From Chrysomallon squamiferum (taxonomy: Eukaryota > Mollusca > Gastropoda > Neomphalida > Peltospiridae): DNA of 60,000 bases. The position numbers and the translations under genes were made by a program. The first letter of the stretch is position 1. The number at the start of each line of letters is the position of its first letter. The DNA lies in NCBI GenBank assembly GCA_012295275.1, contig CM022672.1, positions 12,389,904-12,449,903 on the forward strand, read 5' to 3'. Positions 27,468-39,874 of the stretch are shown in pieces. The notes beneath the pieces were generated by a model. That model did no database searches. It was not told the DNA's origin and saw only the letters and a program-made list of their open reading frames with translations.

Positions 27468-28080
27468 CTTATAACATGAGATATTTTGAAGACTGACAAA
27501 ATATTAAAATTCAGTCAGGTTTTTTTTTTTTTTTTTAATCATGCAAAAACATTTATAAATAATGCTTTTTTGTTGCTGTGTTGTTTGCTTTTCTTTATGG
27601 AACTAGTTTCTGTGTATAACCTAAAATATATAAAAATAAAGAGATTACTCTTTGATTAATTTAAATACAAGGTTTTAAAATGGTGATTTAGTTGATATAT
27701 GTATTTAAATAGTACAAAGTAAAATCTTCATTTATAGTAAGTAAGTAATTAAATAAATAACTTATTTATTGGTTCTTGTAATATATGCCGTCCTGCCTGC
27801 AAAAATAATATATATGCATATGGAAAAAATTCCCAGAACAAATCCAAGGAGAAAAAAAATTGGTATAATTTAGATTCAGCTTTTTTAAAATGCAGACAAA
27901 AATTAAAACAAAATTTCCTTTATTTTAATATTTAATTCATCAAAACTCCTGATAAGACGAAATAAAATGATTCAAATTAATAACACAATCACCCATTAAC
28001 GTTCTTTCTACATTTAAAAAAAAAAAAATTTCACCTTGAGTTTCTGCCAATTAAATTACAAGCAATAAAACGGTTCTCGA
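25954..28080. other. Intergenic region right of the TA-target transposon
   Basis: No supported gene. Contains (TCA)n/(TTG)n near 27180-27210, a long (TG)n run, poly-T near 27520 and the likely 3'UTR of the vWA gene. A minus-strand AATAAA (tttatt at 27918-27923) lies about 160 bases past that gene's stop. Confidence 0.5.
27422..27463. repeat. (TG)n microsatellite
   Basis: Twenty-one uninterrupted TG units. Confidence 0.95.
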
Positions 28081-28513
28081 TTAAATACCGTTGACAATGG
28101 GCACACATTTATCATGAATTTTCTTTTCCAGCTCTTCTACCATTTGGTAGAAATCACGGAACCTTTGAAGAGAGAAAATGTGCGCAGAATTCTTTTCTGT
28201 CACCACCGATTCCACTTCTTGTCTTGCTGTGGGGTTGCCAGCAATTCCAACACCAAGTGCATACAATTTGGAGATTTTCTTCAGCCTGTTAGCCCCCGTT
28301 GTCAAATCCAGACCGCAGTTGTACTGTCCGTCAGTAACAAGGAGAGTATCTTTGGCCGTGTAGTCACGCATTCCTGTAATCATACGTGCAAGTTCAAATA
28401 CAAATTACCCAAGACATTTCTTATATTTCCTCGAAATTAAAAATAATTTAGAGAAATTTGCGAGTGATATTATATGTTAGTGACTGACAGAAGATTACAA
28501 AATCTTGAATTAA

Positions 28514-28544
<31 letters not shown>

Positions 28545-30179
28545 TTGTGTTTAACAATGCCACGCGACACATTAATGCATAATGAATGACGAACATGAAG
28601 TCATCAGAGCAAATGGCATCTACGAGGAACCACGTTAAGGAAGCGTGTGGGTGCCTTTTTGTGTTGGCGTATGGAAGAGAAGAGATAATCTGATTTTCTT
28701 GCCGCCCCACATAAGATTGTACATTATTTATTTCAGTTGGATGTGTTAAAATGTCAACTGTTATTTTGTCATTTTCTGATGTAAACGTTTAAATACAAAT
28801 AAAGATGTTATTATCGTGTTATGACTGATTCACATTCACTTACCAGCATCAGGTCTAAATACTGCCGTTGATGCTAAATCTAAAGCTGATCCAGTACAAG
28901 TATTTCCACGGAGATGTTTCATATTAGAAACCACTTGTTTTAAGTACTCTGGATTTTGGTTGTCACTGAAACGATGGATTATCATAATCTGGTCTTGACT
29001 GGCATACTGGACAATGGCTAAGCGGTTGTTGGACTTTAGAGGTCCAAATCCACCGCAAAATAGATTGATCATCAATCTCACACCTTTCTGCATGTATTCG
29101 TATGATTCAGTTTTGATGCTACCCGACGAATCAAGGATAAGCAGAATATCACGTGGTTTATTCTTGTCTTTTCGACAATTTCCCGCCAAAAAACAGTTCT
29201 GGAGAAAACCTCCAACAGACGTTTTATTGGAGAAAGCTATATTAAAACAAAATCATTAATTTATTAAATGTTAATAGTGCGAATGTATGTTTGGTTGCAT
29301 TAATGCGTCTGTGTATGTAAAAGGGTGAATTGTAATGAAATTATGATTTAAAAAAAAACGTTGTTAATAATTTAAGTTTAGGTTAAGCATTTTTAATTAT
29401 ATAAACTCAGTTTCAGATATTTTAAGATAAATGAATTAACGATTTCTTCCTATCACTTTATTCTAAAATGATGATTTTTGCATAGAGTATTGTATGTGTG
29501 TATCAGAGGAGAACAAAAATAAAATTAAATGAATAAATAACAGCAATACGTTTTATAAATTCATTGAAAAGAAACCTAATTTAAAAATATTATTTAAAAT
29601 TTTCCAAACTGAAAGTAACACGGAACTTATTTTACCAGATATGAACGGCATTAATTCAATAAGCTGCACAAGTTCGTTGGGTGGCGGACATCCACATCCT
29701 TCCCTAATGATTTTTCGTTCTCGGCGAATCATGCCGAAGCCGAACGGACCTTCCCAATCTGACCACTGCCCAACTAAACACGGCTTCTCATCTTCGAGTA
29801 GCAAATCACCTGGTTCGATATCGAAACTGAAATTCCCAGTACCTACGTCAGTAAACAACGGATTTCTGCAGATGTTGTTGGCATCAACAAGTGCAGCAGG
29901 ATCCAGAAATGAATCATCGATAAGCAACTGGGTGAAAAAGGTCTTAAGGCCAAATAGTTTTTCGGAATATCTGTTTTTTAACTGTTTGAATTTCTCAACA
30001 AGTTCCGCATTAACATCTCTGCAGGTGCGTTTTTGTTTTGTGAAATAAGTATTAGTTAGCGTGCGAAATTTGGATTCAACGGTTTTCAAATTTGGATCGA
30101 AGACTCTTGGGCCAGGAACTGAATAAGTGGATGCCAAAACGACAAGCGCGATGACGAAAACTGCAGCAGTTTGAAACAT
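28081..30179 (-). CDS. Secreted von Willebrand factor A protein with WSxW motif
   Basis: Exons in transcript order: 30179-29636, 29236-28844, 28373-28081; in-frame joins give 409 aa. The first 20 or so residues (MFQTAAVFVIALVVLAS) are a signal peptide. Residues about 30-130 are a Cys-containing helical region I do not recognise. A short segment with GQWSDWEGPFGFGMIRRERK resembles one strand of a thrombospondin type 1 repeat, and WSDW fits the C-mannosylation motif. The vWA domain follows (about 200-405), with the MIDAS motif DSSGSI, a conserved threonine loop (RGNTCTGSALD) and LLVTDGQ. MIDAS sites bind metal and mediate protein adhesion in the matrix. It lies on the same strand as the Pif-like gene. 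An extracellular matrix role is inference. Confidence 0.88.
28513..28544. repeat. (TG)n microsatellite
   Basis: TG units in intron 2 of the vWA gene. Confidence 0.9.
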
Positions 30180-30646
30180 TTTAGTTCTGAAAATGAGAGG
30201 AATAAAATGACTAAAAGGAATATAAATTAAAATTTAATGACTACTAACAAGAAATGTATAAAGAATAATAAAAAAATAACAGAGACGGAGAGATATACAT
30301 ATAAACTGACTGAACTTTGATTTTCTTAAAGCATCTTATCATTAACTATAACAAAAGGATCTAAGAGAAAATTAAATATATGATATAAATGTTTATTTAT
30401 TAAGAAATCAAAAAGAAAATAAGATCAAACAACATCTGTTAAATTCATATATTTCTAGTTAAATGTTATAATTTAACATATAAAACTGTATTAGAAAAAT
30501 AATGATTTAATTAATTATGTGTCATACAAACCATCAGTTGTCTGTTATTCTAAAATATTATATAAATCTATAGTTGACAGTATGATAATATAATATAACT
30601 TACAACAGCAGAAAACAGCTGGTTAAATAGCTTGTATAAAACTTAC

Positions 30647-30699
30647 CTCTTTTGGATTACCATATAGATATTTCACTTGTTTAATACCGTATATTTATA
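30647..30699 (-). promoter_or_regulatory. TATA box and short 5'UTR exon of the vWA gene
   Basis: Minus-strand TATAAATA sits at 30699-30692. A donor (AAGAG then GTAAGT) ends a candidate leader exon at 30647. An acceptor (TTTTCAG) about 10 bases before the ATG at 30179 would receive it. Initiation near 30665 would make a leader exon of only about 20 bases. This is inferred from motif spacing. Confidence 0.5.
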
Positions 30700-31523
30700 G
30701 GAAAAGGAAGAAGCAAAAAATCAGCGTCTACTTATAGCTGATTGGGCGGATGGTAAAAGCTGTTCATTGTGAATGCAAAAAGAAGATACACCTTAAAACA
30801 TGTCTGAAAATTACGTCAAGTCCATGTCAACAACGAAATCTTTGAATCTCGTTTTCTAGTATACATTTCTTTTTAAAGATTCTACAAGTCACGATATTTT
30901 TAGGGAGGGTTTACAATTAAGAAAAAAATAAGCGGATCTGGCTTCGGCGTTACATTTCAAGCAGAAGTCTAAGATTCTGGCTAATACTTAAAGATTTCTA
31001 AAGCTGTCCGGAATTTCAAACAAAAAGAATAAAATGAAGACCTGTCCTTTGTTTACTTCAGTTAAATGCGGTGGGAGTGAAAAATACTCTAAACAAACGG
31101 GTGACGTTATTGCCAGTTCTTTGGCTTGAAAAAAAGATTGACTTACAGCCCTGGGTTCACGACGTGTTTGCAAATACAGATTAAGTTCAAATTAACAGTG
31201 AAAAAGAAACTTGAAAAGCATCTTTTAATTAGTCCAGAAGGTGCCTGGTTTAATCTATTGTATACTGCATTTTATACACTCAGTCTTTTCTTCTTTTTTC
31301 TTTTTAAAAGCTGTAAGGTGATATGTAGAATCAGCTATTAGGTATTAAATTTAAAATGCTTAAATCTAAAATGCCGGAAACATTTATATTTAAATGCAAT
31401 AAATGAATTTAAAGGTTGGTTTTATAACACACACACACACACAAAATCAAAAACAAGAAAAACAAAGAAACAGTAAATCTATATATCTGTCTATCTTTCT
31501 ATCTATTTATCCATCTCTCTACC

Positions 31524-31560
<37 letters not shown>

Positions 31561-32254
31561 CAACGAAACAAAACAAAAAATTTAAAAAAAGTTTCAATCT
31601 AGTTTTACTTGAAAATTATTTTGTTGTTTTTACATAGAGACAGAGTTACAAACTATTAATGATAACATTTGTTAAAGAAAAAGATTATAAAATAAAATTT
31701 ATTTTTATTATTGGTAATTAAGATAATAAATATTACTATATTAACACCTAATTAATTTAAATATTGAGACGTTTCAGATTTCCCCTGGAACAAAATCTCA
31801 AAACTGAGGCTACAATTTTTTTATTTTATTAGATTATTATTTTATAGTACAAAAGATATAACAGGCATTGAAAATATTCTCTACACTATTTAGACAAGTT
31901 ATATTACAAGGTGTCGAAAGGGATGTTTGACATGCATGACATCACTGTTGAATAGAATTACTAAATATTTACCCTTTTACATGTCAGAAAAGCGTCACAC
32001 CTTTGATATACACCTTTTTGTCAAACAACTAAGCAGAAATGTATATGGCCGAGGAAAAATTAAACACTGTATAATCAACCATCAAATAAACAAATATGCA
32101 GATATAATAAATAAATAAATAAATAAATAAATAACGAAAATAACAAACAATAAAAAATAAAATAATAATAAAAGTACTTTGGAAACTATAACTGTTGTTG
32201 AATAGTTACAATGAATGTTGTGTAATTATTTTATTTAAATCAATTTTATCCTGA

Positions 32255-32305
<51 letters not shown>

Positions 32306-34235
32306 GAGAAGAAGAAGAAGAAAAAGAAGAAATGTTAAGGCAAACTTATCTCATCTTTCACTGCGCCCCGTTCCAGCTACAATCATATAAATGGTTTTGT
32401 CTAAGGGTATTGTTTTCAAAAGAAGAAAGACCAATACCTCGATTCGCTCGAACATGTCACCATTAAAATAAAATATTATCTACAGATAATATTATACTAT
32501 CTTCTTTTTAAAAATTAATTTAAATTAAATGTGCATTAAATTTTAGGTTTTAACTACCATTTATGACTAAACAACCATGAAAAGAAGTTCTAATGGTATA
32601 AATTGTATTCTCTCTGGTTTAAATAATAGTGAAACAACTATTAAAGCTTTCATTTTTATTTACTGTATATGTGGAAAAATTATCACAAATATTGATAACA
32701 GAGTTCAAATATTTTTTCATATATGATTTTGTATGCGTATTAATTTGACCTTCGATTCCACTGTTTTACATACGTATTTAACATGAATCACAAACGTGTG
32801 CTGGCATAAACAGCCCAAAACGTGATCTTTCCTAAACTACTATCAAATATTAAACGAAGTGATGTTCGAGTACATTAGTTAGAAATGCTATCCCCTTTTT
32901 TTCAACAACTGGGCGAATTCCCACCTCAAAATCTTAAGATAATTTACTGTGTGTTTTAAAAACAAAATGAGATCGAATATCAGTTTATTTTGTTAGGGAA
33001 ATTTCTTAATTTCTAGAAAATAAAGCGAAACAGGGAAATAGGTAAAAATGGCAACTGAATATTAGAAGGAAAAAATCGTAAAAAACACTCGATTATGCTG
33101 AATAGGTTAATTAAATGGAACATTTAGACCTATCTTTTTTCGCATTCTGCCTTGTATTTTACAAATAACCTCTGCATTTATTGTTTAATGGCCATTTGAA
33201 GTGTAGCGGTATTACCCGATTCATGAAAATTAACCACTCAGGAATGACAACTTAATACGGTAGTCTGCAGCAGTAAACATCAAAGTAATTAAACCACAAC
33301 TCTTATTCTCATGTTTATATATCAAATAAAACAGGCCTAAAATATAATATTTAACTCAGTAGGTCCACCTCTTTTAAGGTATTCATATATCATAGATATT
33401 ATTGAATAGATAGTGCAAATTTGATACAGACTAAGGTTAACTTCTTTTATATATATATATAAAATGTCAAAATATCAATACATGGGAAATGGATTTTTGA
33501 AAACTTTATAACACAATCTTTTACACTGTTATAAATATACTGAAAAAGTTTTATTGTTATTGTTTTACATTTGGGATTGGTTTTCTTTTAATTGGTATTG
33601 GATATATCTTCATTTGACAATTAAAAAAAAAAAACAAAAAACAAAAAGAAAACAACAACAAACATTATCACAGCTACATTAATCTTGTTGTGGACACACT
33701 TTATCGTGAACGAAGTATTGTATTCCACTACTCGGACATTTTAATATACATTTCTATGATAAATCATTAAATGAGAGGAAATGTGCCACCAAAGAGTTAA
33801 TCTTTTTTCTTTTTTTTTTATATTAGGAACGAAGAATGGAACGTTTATATACACATTATATCTTCACCAGGCCTATCTTAAAATCATTATATCTTTATTT
33901 AGCAAAACGATATATCGGAAAATATCCCAATCACCAATCATTGGTCCAATGTCTCTCTTTTATTAGCGCTAAATCGTTAATACGCGGCATACTGTTAATA
34001 TCGGTTGTCAGCGCATTTCGTTAAATTCCTCAAATTGCTATTGGATAAAAATGTTTTGTTTCATATCGTGACATATATTTTGACGTTCCGCTTGTTACGC
34101 TTTAGGCATTCTACGATTTCATATCTGAATTTAAAAAGGTTACTTTTTCTCTTTAAACATTAATTTTAGTACACGTTTGCTACATATTTCACTCCAGCAA
34201 GTCTATCATAAAATCGTAAACAATGTCTGCAGTTT
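30700..34235. other. Intergenic region between the vWA gene and tRNA-Ala
   Basis: No supported gene on either strand. Holds (CA)n at about 31431, CTAT-type repeats at 31480-31530, (AAT)n at about 31528, (AAAT)n at about 32105 and a long (ATT)n/(GAA)n tract at about 32255-32325. Open frames are short and unlike known proteins. Confidence 0.5.
32255..32323. repeat. (ATT)n then (GAA)n microsatellite
   Basis: About 16 ATT units followed by GAA units. Confidence 0.9.
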
Positions 34236-34307
34236 GGGGATGTAGCTCAGTGGTAGAGCGTTCGCTTCGCATGTGAAAGGCCCCGGGTTCGATCCCCGGC
34301 ATCTCCA
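34236..34307 (+). tRNA. tRNA-Ala (anticodon CGC)
   Basis: A 72-base intronless cloverleaf. The acceptor stem GGGGATG pairs with CATCTCC with one G-T, followed by the discriminator A. D arm GCTC/GAGC; anticodon stem TTCGC/GTGAA with one G-T; loop TTCGCAT with CGC at positions 34-36; T arm CCGGG/CCCGG with loop TTCGATC. The A box (TAGCTCAGTGGTAGAG) and B box (GGTTCGATCC) are intact. TTTTT at 34323-34327 is a plausible Pol III stop. It stands alone between the two vWA genes. Confidence 0.97.
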
Positions 34308-34593
34308 GCGTTGCTACTTTCATTTTTCATTTCAGTAACCTGTTTTTACTTTCTATCATTGTTATTTTTATGTATTCCTTTCACAGAAATATTACTATAT
34401 AGTGACTAGCCAATAAAATAAATAATGTACCAAATTAGTTTGGTAATCTATTGAAACTGAATACTGTATTCTCACTGTAGTAACTGTTAATGAATGTCTT
34501 TCAGCAGCTTCTGTGTATTAATATCTGTGTGCATATGCAACAATGTACATACACAGACAATTAAGGCAATTTATGTTGGTTTTTATTTTATTA

Positions 34594-34654
<61 letters not shown>

Positions 34655-35726
34655 TTTATTTCATTCTTTTTTAAAATTATATTAATAAAAAAATATTAAT
34701 ATCAAAAAAATTATCTTTTTATTATTCAGTGTTATTATTTTAAATAATGCTCCATCACTGATTTACTGAAATGTTTAATTTGTTAGTTGTGCATCAAAGC
34801 CAGTGCTATGTACTGCCTTCTTATGAAAAACACTATTATTAAATACTGTACAAACCTGATTTGGCCACATCTTTATAATAAATTAGACAAGATTCCCTTC
34901 CCATACATTATCTTATATATATATTAACTGAACGTATCAATTATTTTTGCCTTGAGTATTCATCTTAGCAAGATTCAACTGTTTAATTGAGACAATGAGG
35001 AAACTGCTCTGCTTGATTTGCCAGAGACAAGATGTGTGAATTTTAACTGATATTATAATGCCTTAAAAGAAACTGTTTAGCAATAATTTTATTAAGTTAT
35101 TTAATTTAAATTTTGATGAAAAGCTTTATTTTAATAATCATCAAATTTTATGTATATCTCTTTCTAAATGAGTAAATGGGAGATTTGAGTTATTAAGAAC
35201 TTTCTAACTAGTGGTCTTGAAATGAATAAAAGTTCAGTGACTTATAAAGGCTTATTATGTGCAAATTATTTGTTTTGTTGTATAATAATATAAAAGAGAA
35301 ATCATGGATAAACTAGTCAAGGGAGATTGATAGTGATAGGAAATAAACTTTTCAGCAAAGGAGTAATACTGTGACTTATAATGCTTCAGGATTATACTCT
35401 AACCAAAACATTTTTTATTCCACATAAAAAAAATAAAATAAAATAAAATAAAATAATAATAAAAAGAACAAAGAAAAAGTAAAAAGGGTAAAAAAGAATA
35501 AAAATGAAAGTTGTAAAATATATTTTTTATTTCCAGGAGCAAGACAAATGCAAAAGCAAGGGCATGAAAAAGCAGAAATTTTATTTATTTTCTTTTAATA
35601 ACAAATCTGTTACAGCATAATAAAGATTAAACAAACAAATAAAAAGTAATAATAATAATAAAATCAAAAAATTCAAAATCATTTCAGGCTATAGTAAGCA
35701 CCAAGCAAACTGAACAGTTTAAAAAT
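34308..35726. other. Region between tRNA-Ala and the Pif-like gene
   Basis: A long (ATT)n tract at 34595-34653 and A-rich low-complexity DNA at 35425-35500. No supported gene. The last few hundred bases are probably 3'UTR of the Pif-like gene; a minus-strand AATAAA lies near 35580. Confidence 0.5.
34595..34653. repeat. (ATT)n microsatellite
   Basis: About 20 uninterrupted ATT units. Confidence 0.95.
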
Positions 35727-38700
35727 TTATTTTCCAATGATTCCATCAATGTGGACATTTCCATTCACACAAGTGTGAGAGTTTGGATCGTAGGTATAGC
35801 CATTCTGACAAGACTTCAGCCACTGATAGCCTGACAAATCACACTGGATATATTTTTGTGCATTTTGGTAGTACCGATGAAACAGCTCTCCGTTTGTCAC
35901 ATGCTCATATGTGCAAGGATACACCCACGGTTGTGATACCAAACTCTGACCAGTATGCATTGATGGTGTTGTGTAATAGTTGGAAGGGCTGGATGTCTGA
36001 TGAAATTCGTACAGTTTGTGTGCACCACATGGTGACAAATGATCACGCGGTACACATGTTTTCACACAGTCATCCCATATTTCATTTGGAGGACAGTCAA
36101 ACACAACTGGAGTCTTATTATCAACGCAATCAATATATTTATGTGGATCTCCAGGAAAGGCAAAAAACCGCATGTGATGTATATTGATTTTGCAAGGATT
36201 AAATGAGGTGTCAGGGTGTTCACAAGTCAATTTTTGTTGTACCCACAAAAACGAAGGTGGGCAATCTACTACCCAAGCATGACCCCATACATCACAGTGG
36301 ATGAACTTTGTTTGATCATTAGGGTAAGGAAAGAACATGTGGTTATGGAGAATGTTATCAGCAGTACAGGGGTTTTTGCCAGAATAACCTGCATTACAGT
36401 TAATGATGCTTTGTGTTTGTGGCCCATAGCAGGCTTGACAGCTTGGGCTGTAGACTTCTTTTGGTGGACACTGCACCAGGTAGATGTTGCCTTTCATATC
36501 ACACATCAAGAATTTTGTATTATCCAACACATCTGGAAATCTCAGTTTGTTGTTTCTTATGTTTTCTGGGGTGCATGGATTATTTGGTGGCCACTCAAAA
36601 CCATTGCCTAAAAAAAAAAAAAAAAATTATTTCTCTTTATCTATCTATATCCTGAAGTTATTAATAAGTTTTATAAACAACAGAGTAAATAAGAATTGTT
36701 AATGTGTGACATGAAACTGAGATATTCTAAGTATTTTATTTGTATAGTTAGAAGAATTAAAGGAATGGAATATTTCCTAAATGTCTTCAGTGATACCAAA
36801 TAAAACGTTAATTTATATATATATAAAATGTGTAATAACTACAATTTGTCTTATAAAAAGGTTATATTTTAAAGCCATTTTAGTTTCATTTATTTTTTTT
36901 GCCACAACTATTTGTATTTTAAACACATATAATTACTAGGTATCATACTTTAAAATGTATTCTATTTGACTGGCCATATATGTAATTTTTTCTTTTTAAT
37001 ATATTCTTATGATGTCATACAAGTATAAACACTGACTGAACTAACCTTTGCATTTAAAGGATTCAAAATCTTTACAGGTGCAGTTACGAGTTTTGTGATT
37101 TTGTGTACAAGTCACATGAACGCCTGAAATTGAAACATAAAAAAAATTCTTACAAATACACAGATTATGTTACTAGTGTGCTATATGTGGATAAATATCA
37201 GTATTATTTATAGTTATGGAGAAATCCAGTAAATAGGCATTAAGCATTACAACAATAATTCAGTGGCATCTTTCAGTTGAAAAATAATTTCATGCTAAAT
37301 TAACGCTGGTAATAATGTTCTGAATTTAAGAATCAGATTTATTTAAGGAATCCTTTTTCTTGGTGGCAGTGATCCCATTTGACCAATGAGAATTGTGAAA
37401 TGGTAACAATAAAAATGCTTTAAACTGCAAAAGAAGCAATGTATTTTTATACTTATGAAGGATAAGTACTCTGTGGGCAGGTATGTGAGAAGGGCCATGT
37501 ATGTGTATATAAAAAGAGAATGGTTTTGTATTAACAAAGTTACTCATTATTATTATTAATAAAAAATACTTGTGTCAGTTTTGTCTCCAATGAAAGGAGT
37601 CAGAGTGATGTAGCAGCCTTTAATGTGAGACAGATCTTGAGGTCTGATGTACAGGAACTTGTTAGAAGAGGATACTGCAGGTTGGAAGAATCTGATGTTA
37701 TCTCCACCATTTAGCAGTTTCATCATCAGATTGTGTGATCCACTAGGTAAGTAGTTTTTGAAGTCAGTGAACACATATCCTGAACCACATGTAAGATTTG
37801 ACTGCAACATATATATTAATTCACAGAGATGTTATATATCAAAATTCAACAGAAAAATAGAAAAAAAAGCCCCCCAAAAACAACAATACAAAGAAATATC
37901 AGGTTTGATATTTACGAGAATCCCCCAAAACTACTATCCCAGCCAATTACAAACAATTCTTAAATTAATACAGAACATGTAATTGCACTGTAGTTTCTTA
38001 ACCATCTAACAGTCTTAATATATCTGGCCTTCATGTCAAAACGGAAGAAAAAACAACAACACATAATAGCTGAAATAAAAAAAGAGCAGGTCTGTACCTG
38101 AATTGTTAATCCAAGTGGATAGTTGATGGGAAAAGCATAGACAGGGCATTTTCCTAATTCACATGTGACTGTCCAATTGGCATAAATAGGAACTATAAAG
38201 TAAATATATAAAAGTATTTAATTGTAAGATGCAATGGTCTCTGGGAATCTGAAACAGTGGAAAATGTATGCCAGTGTAATTATAAAAGCACAGTAACAGA
38301 GATGTCTATAACAATCATTTTATTGTTGATAACACACATTCTTTCAAAATTAACAACATCAAAGTTAAATTTTAACTCAAAACTTTAGAATTAGATGAAA
38401 AAAATATGAATATTTAAAAAAAAAATTATTTATGTACAGCCAATTGTAAATTGGATAGTGTTTAATAATAATACAAAAAAAAAAAAAAAAAAAAAAAAAA
38501 ATTGTATATTATATTCTGCTTCAACAAGCTGTGGCAATAACAGTAAAGAAATTATTCTGTATAAATCAACATTACAGATGCAAGTTGGTGAAAATGCTGA
38601 ATACTCACCATTGCAAGTACTAGTGAGTATTTCCTGCTCCAAAGCATGCAATTTTCTGTAATCCTGGACAACAAAGGAATGAATACAATTTGGTGATGTT

Positions 38701-39811
38701 GCTATTAAATCCAGCTCTGTTTTATCACTTTGACTGCCAACTCCAATCGAAAATGTAGCAATACCTTTTTGATGAATTCGATCAGCTGCATGGCTTGTGT
38801 CAATTTCATCATCTGATTTGCCATCAGTGACTAATATTATAACCTAAAAATAATTTAACAAAAAAAATTTGTAAAGAAACATTTCTTTAAACAACGCTTT
38901 GTTCACTGTAACAAAGAAATTACTGATAAAAATAATATGAATTCATTTTTTTCTGAATAACCTTCATTCAGAATATTGTTCATTTATTTTTTTTATTTAT
39001 TTATTTATTTTTTTTTTTTTTTTTTTTTTTTTTGAAATGACATCTATTTGAATCTGAATTGTCTAATCACTTAATATATTTTTCTTGTTTTGACACATTA
39101 AATTGCAAATTTTATTGCTAAAAACATTATAAAACAAAATCTTTTCCTTTATTTTTATGCATCACTGATGTAAAAATAATGCAAGAAAATACCTATTTGT
39201 TTTTAATTTCTTATTTTTTCTCCACTCATAGCTTACACATTAAATATGATAAGTTATGATTAATCAGTCAGTACATTTGTCCAGACAAATCATTCATTAA
39301 ATAAAAACATTACAACCAAACAAAATAATGGGGTTTTTGGTGGGTTTTTTTTATACAGCATTAATTTAAACCTTTGGAACATGTAGACGTCCACCATAAG
39401 ATTGTGGGAAGACACTGTTAAGAGCTGCGTTGATAGCACCAGCTGTGTTAGTGTTTCCTGCAGGCTGAGTCATTGAATTCACTGCATTTACGATCTGATT
39501 TTTGTCAAAGTATCTAAATCAAGTAGAAAAATAAAGTAAAATCAAGTAGAAAAATAAAGTAAAATAAAGTAACATAACATAATGTAACCAAAAAGCAAAC
39601 CTATGCAATGCAATGCAAGCAAACCAAAATATAAAATAAAGAAATAAAATAAAATAAAAATAAAAAACAAAAGAAATAAAATAACTGATTATGTAAATAA
39701 ATAATATCAGATAAACTGGTAACAACCTAAAATAAAAATATTTTAGTGAATTGTAAATTATTTTATTGCACTTAAAATTTAATTTTAGTCAAAGTATCCA
39801 AATGTAGTACA

Positions 39812-39874
<63 letters not shown>

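Noticed and set aside
29641-30048. 135-codon plus-strand frame
   Set aside because: Antisense to exon 1 of the secreted vWA gene; no recognisable domain.
32100-32330. Possible CRISPR-like or satellite array
   Set aside because: These are plain AAAT, ATT and GAA microsatellites without spacers.
34494-34685. 63-codon frame after the tRNA
   Set aside because: Mostly polyleucine from the (ATT)n tract.
35783-36702. Long plus-strand frames opposite the chitin-binding exon
   Set aside because: They are antisense to the well-supported exon 9 of the Pif-like gene and show no family motifs.
39519-39725. 68-codon frame rich in Phe, Tyr and Leu
   Set aside because: Translation of low-complexity AAATA repeats in an intron.
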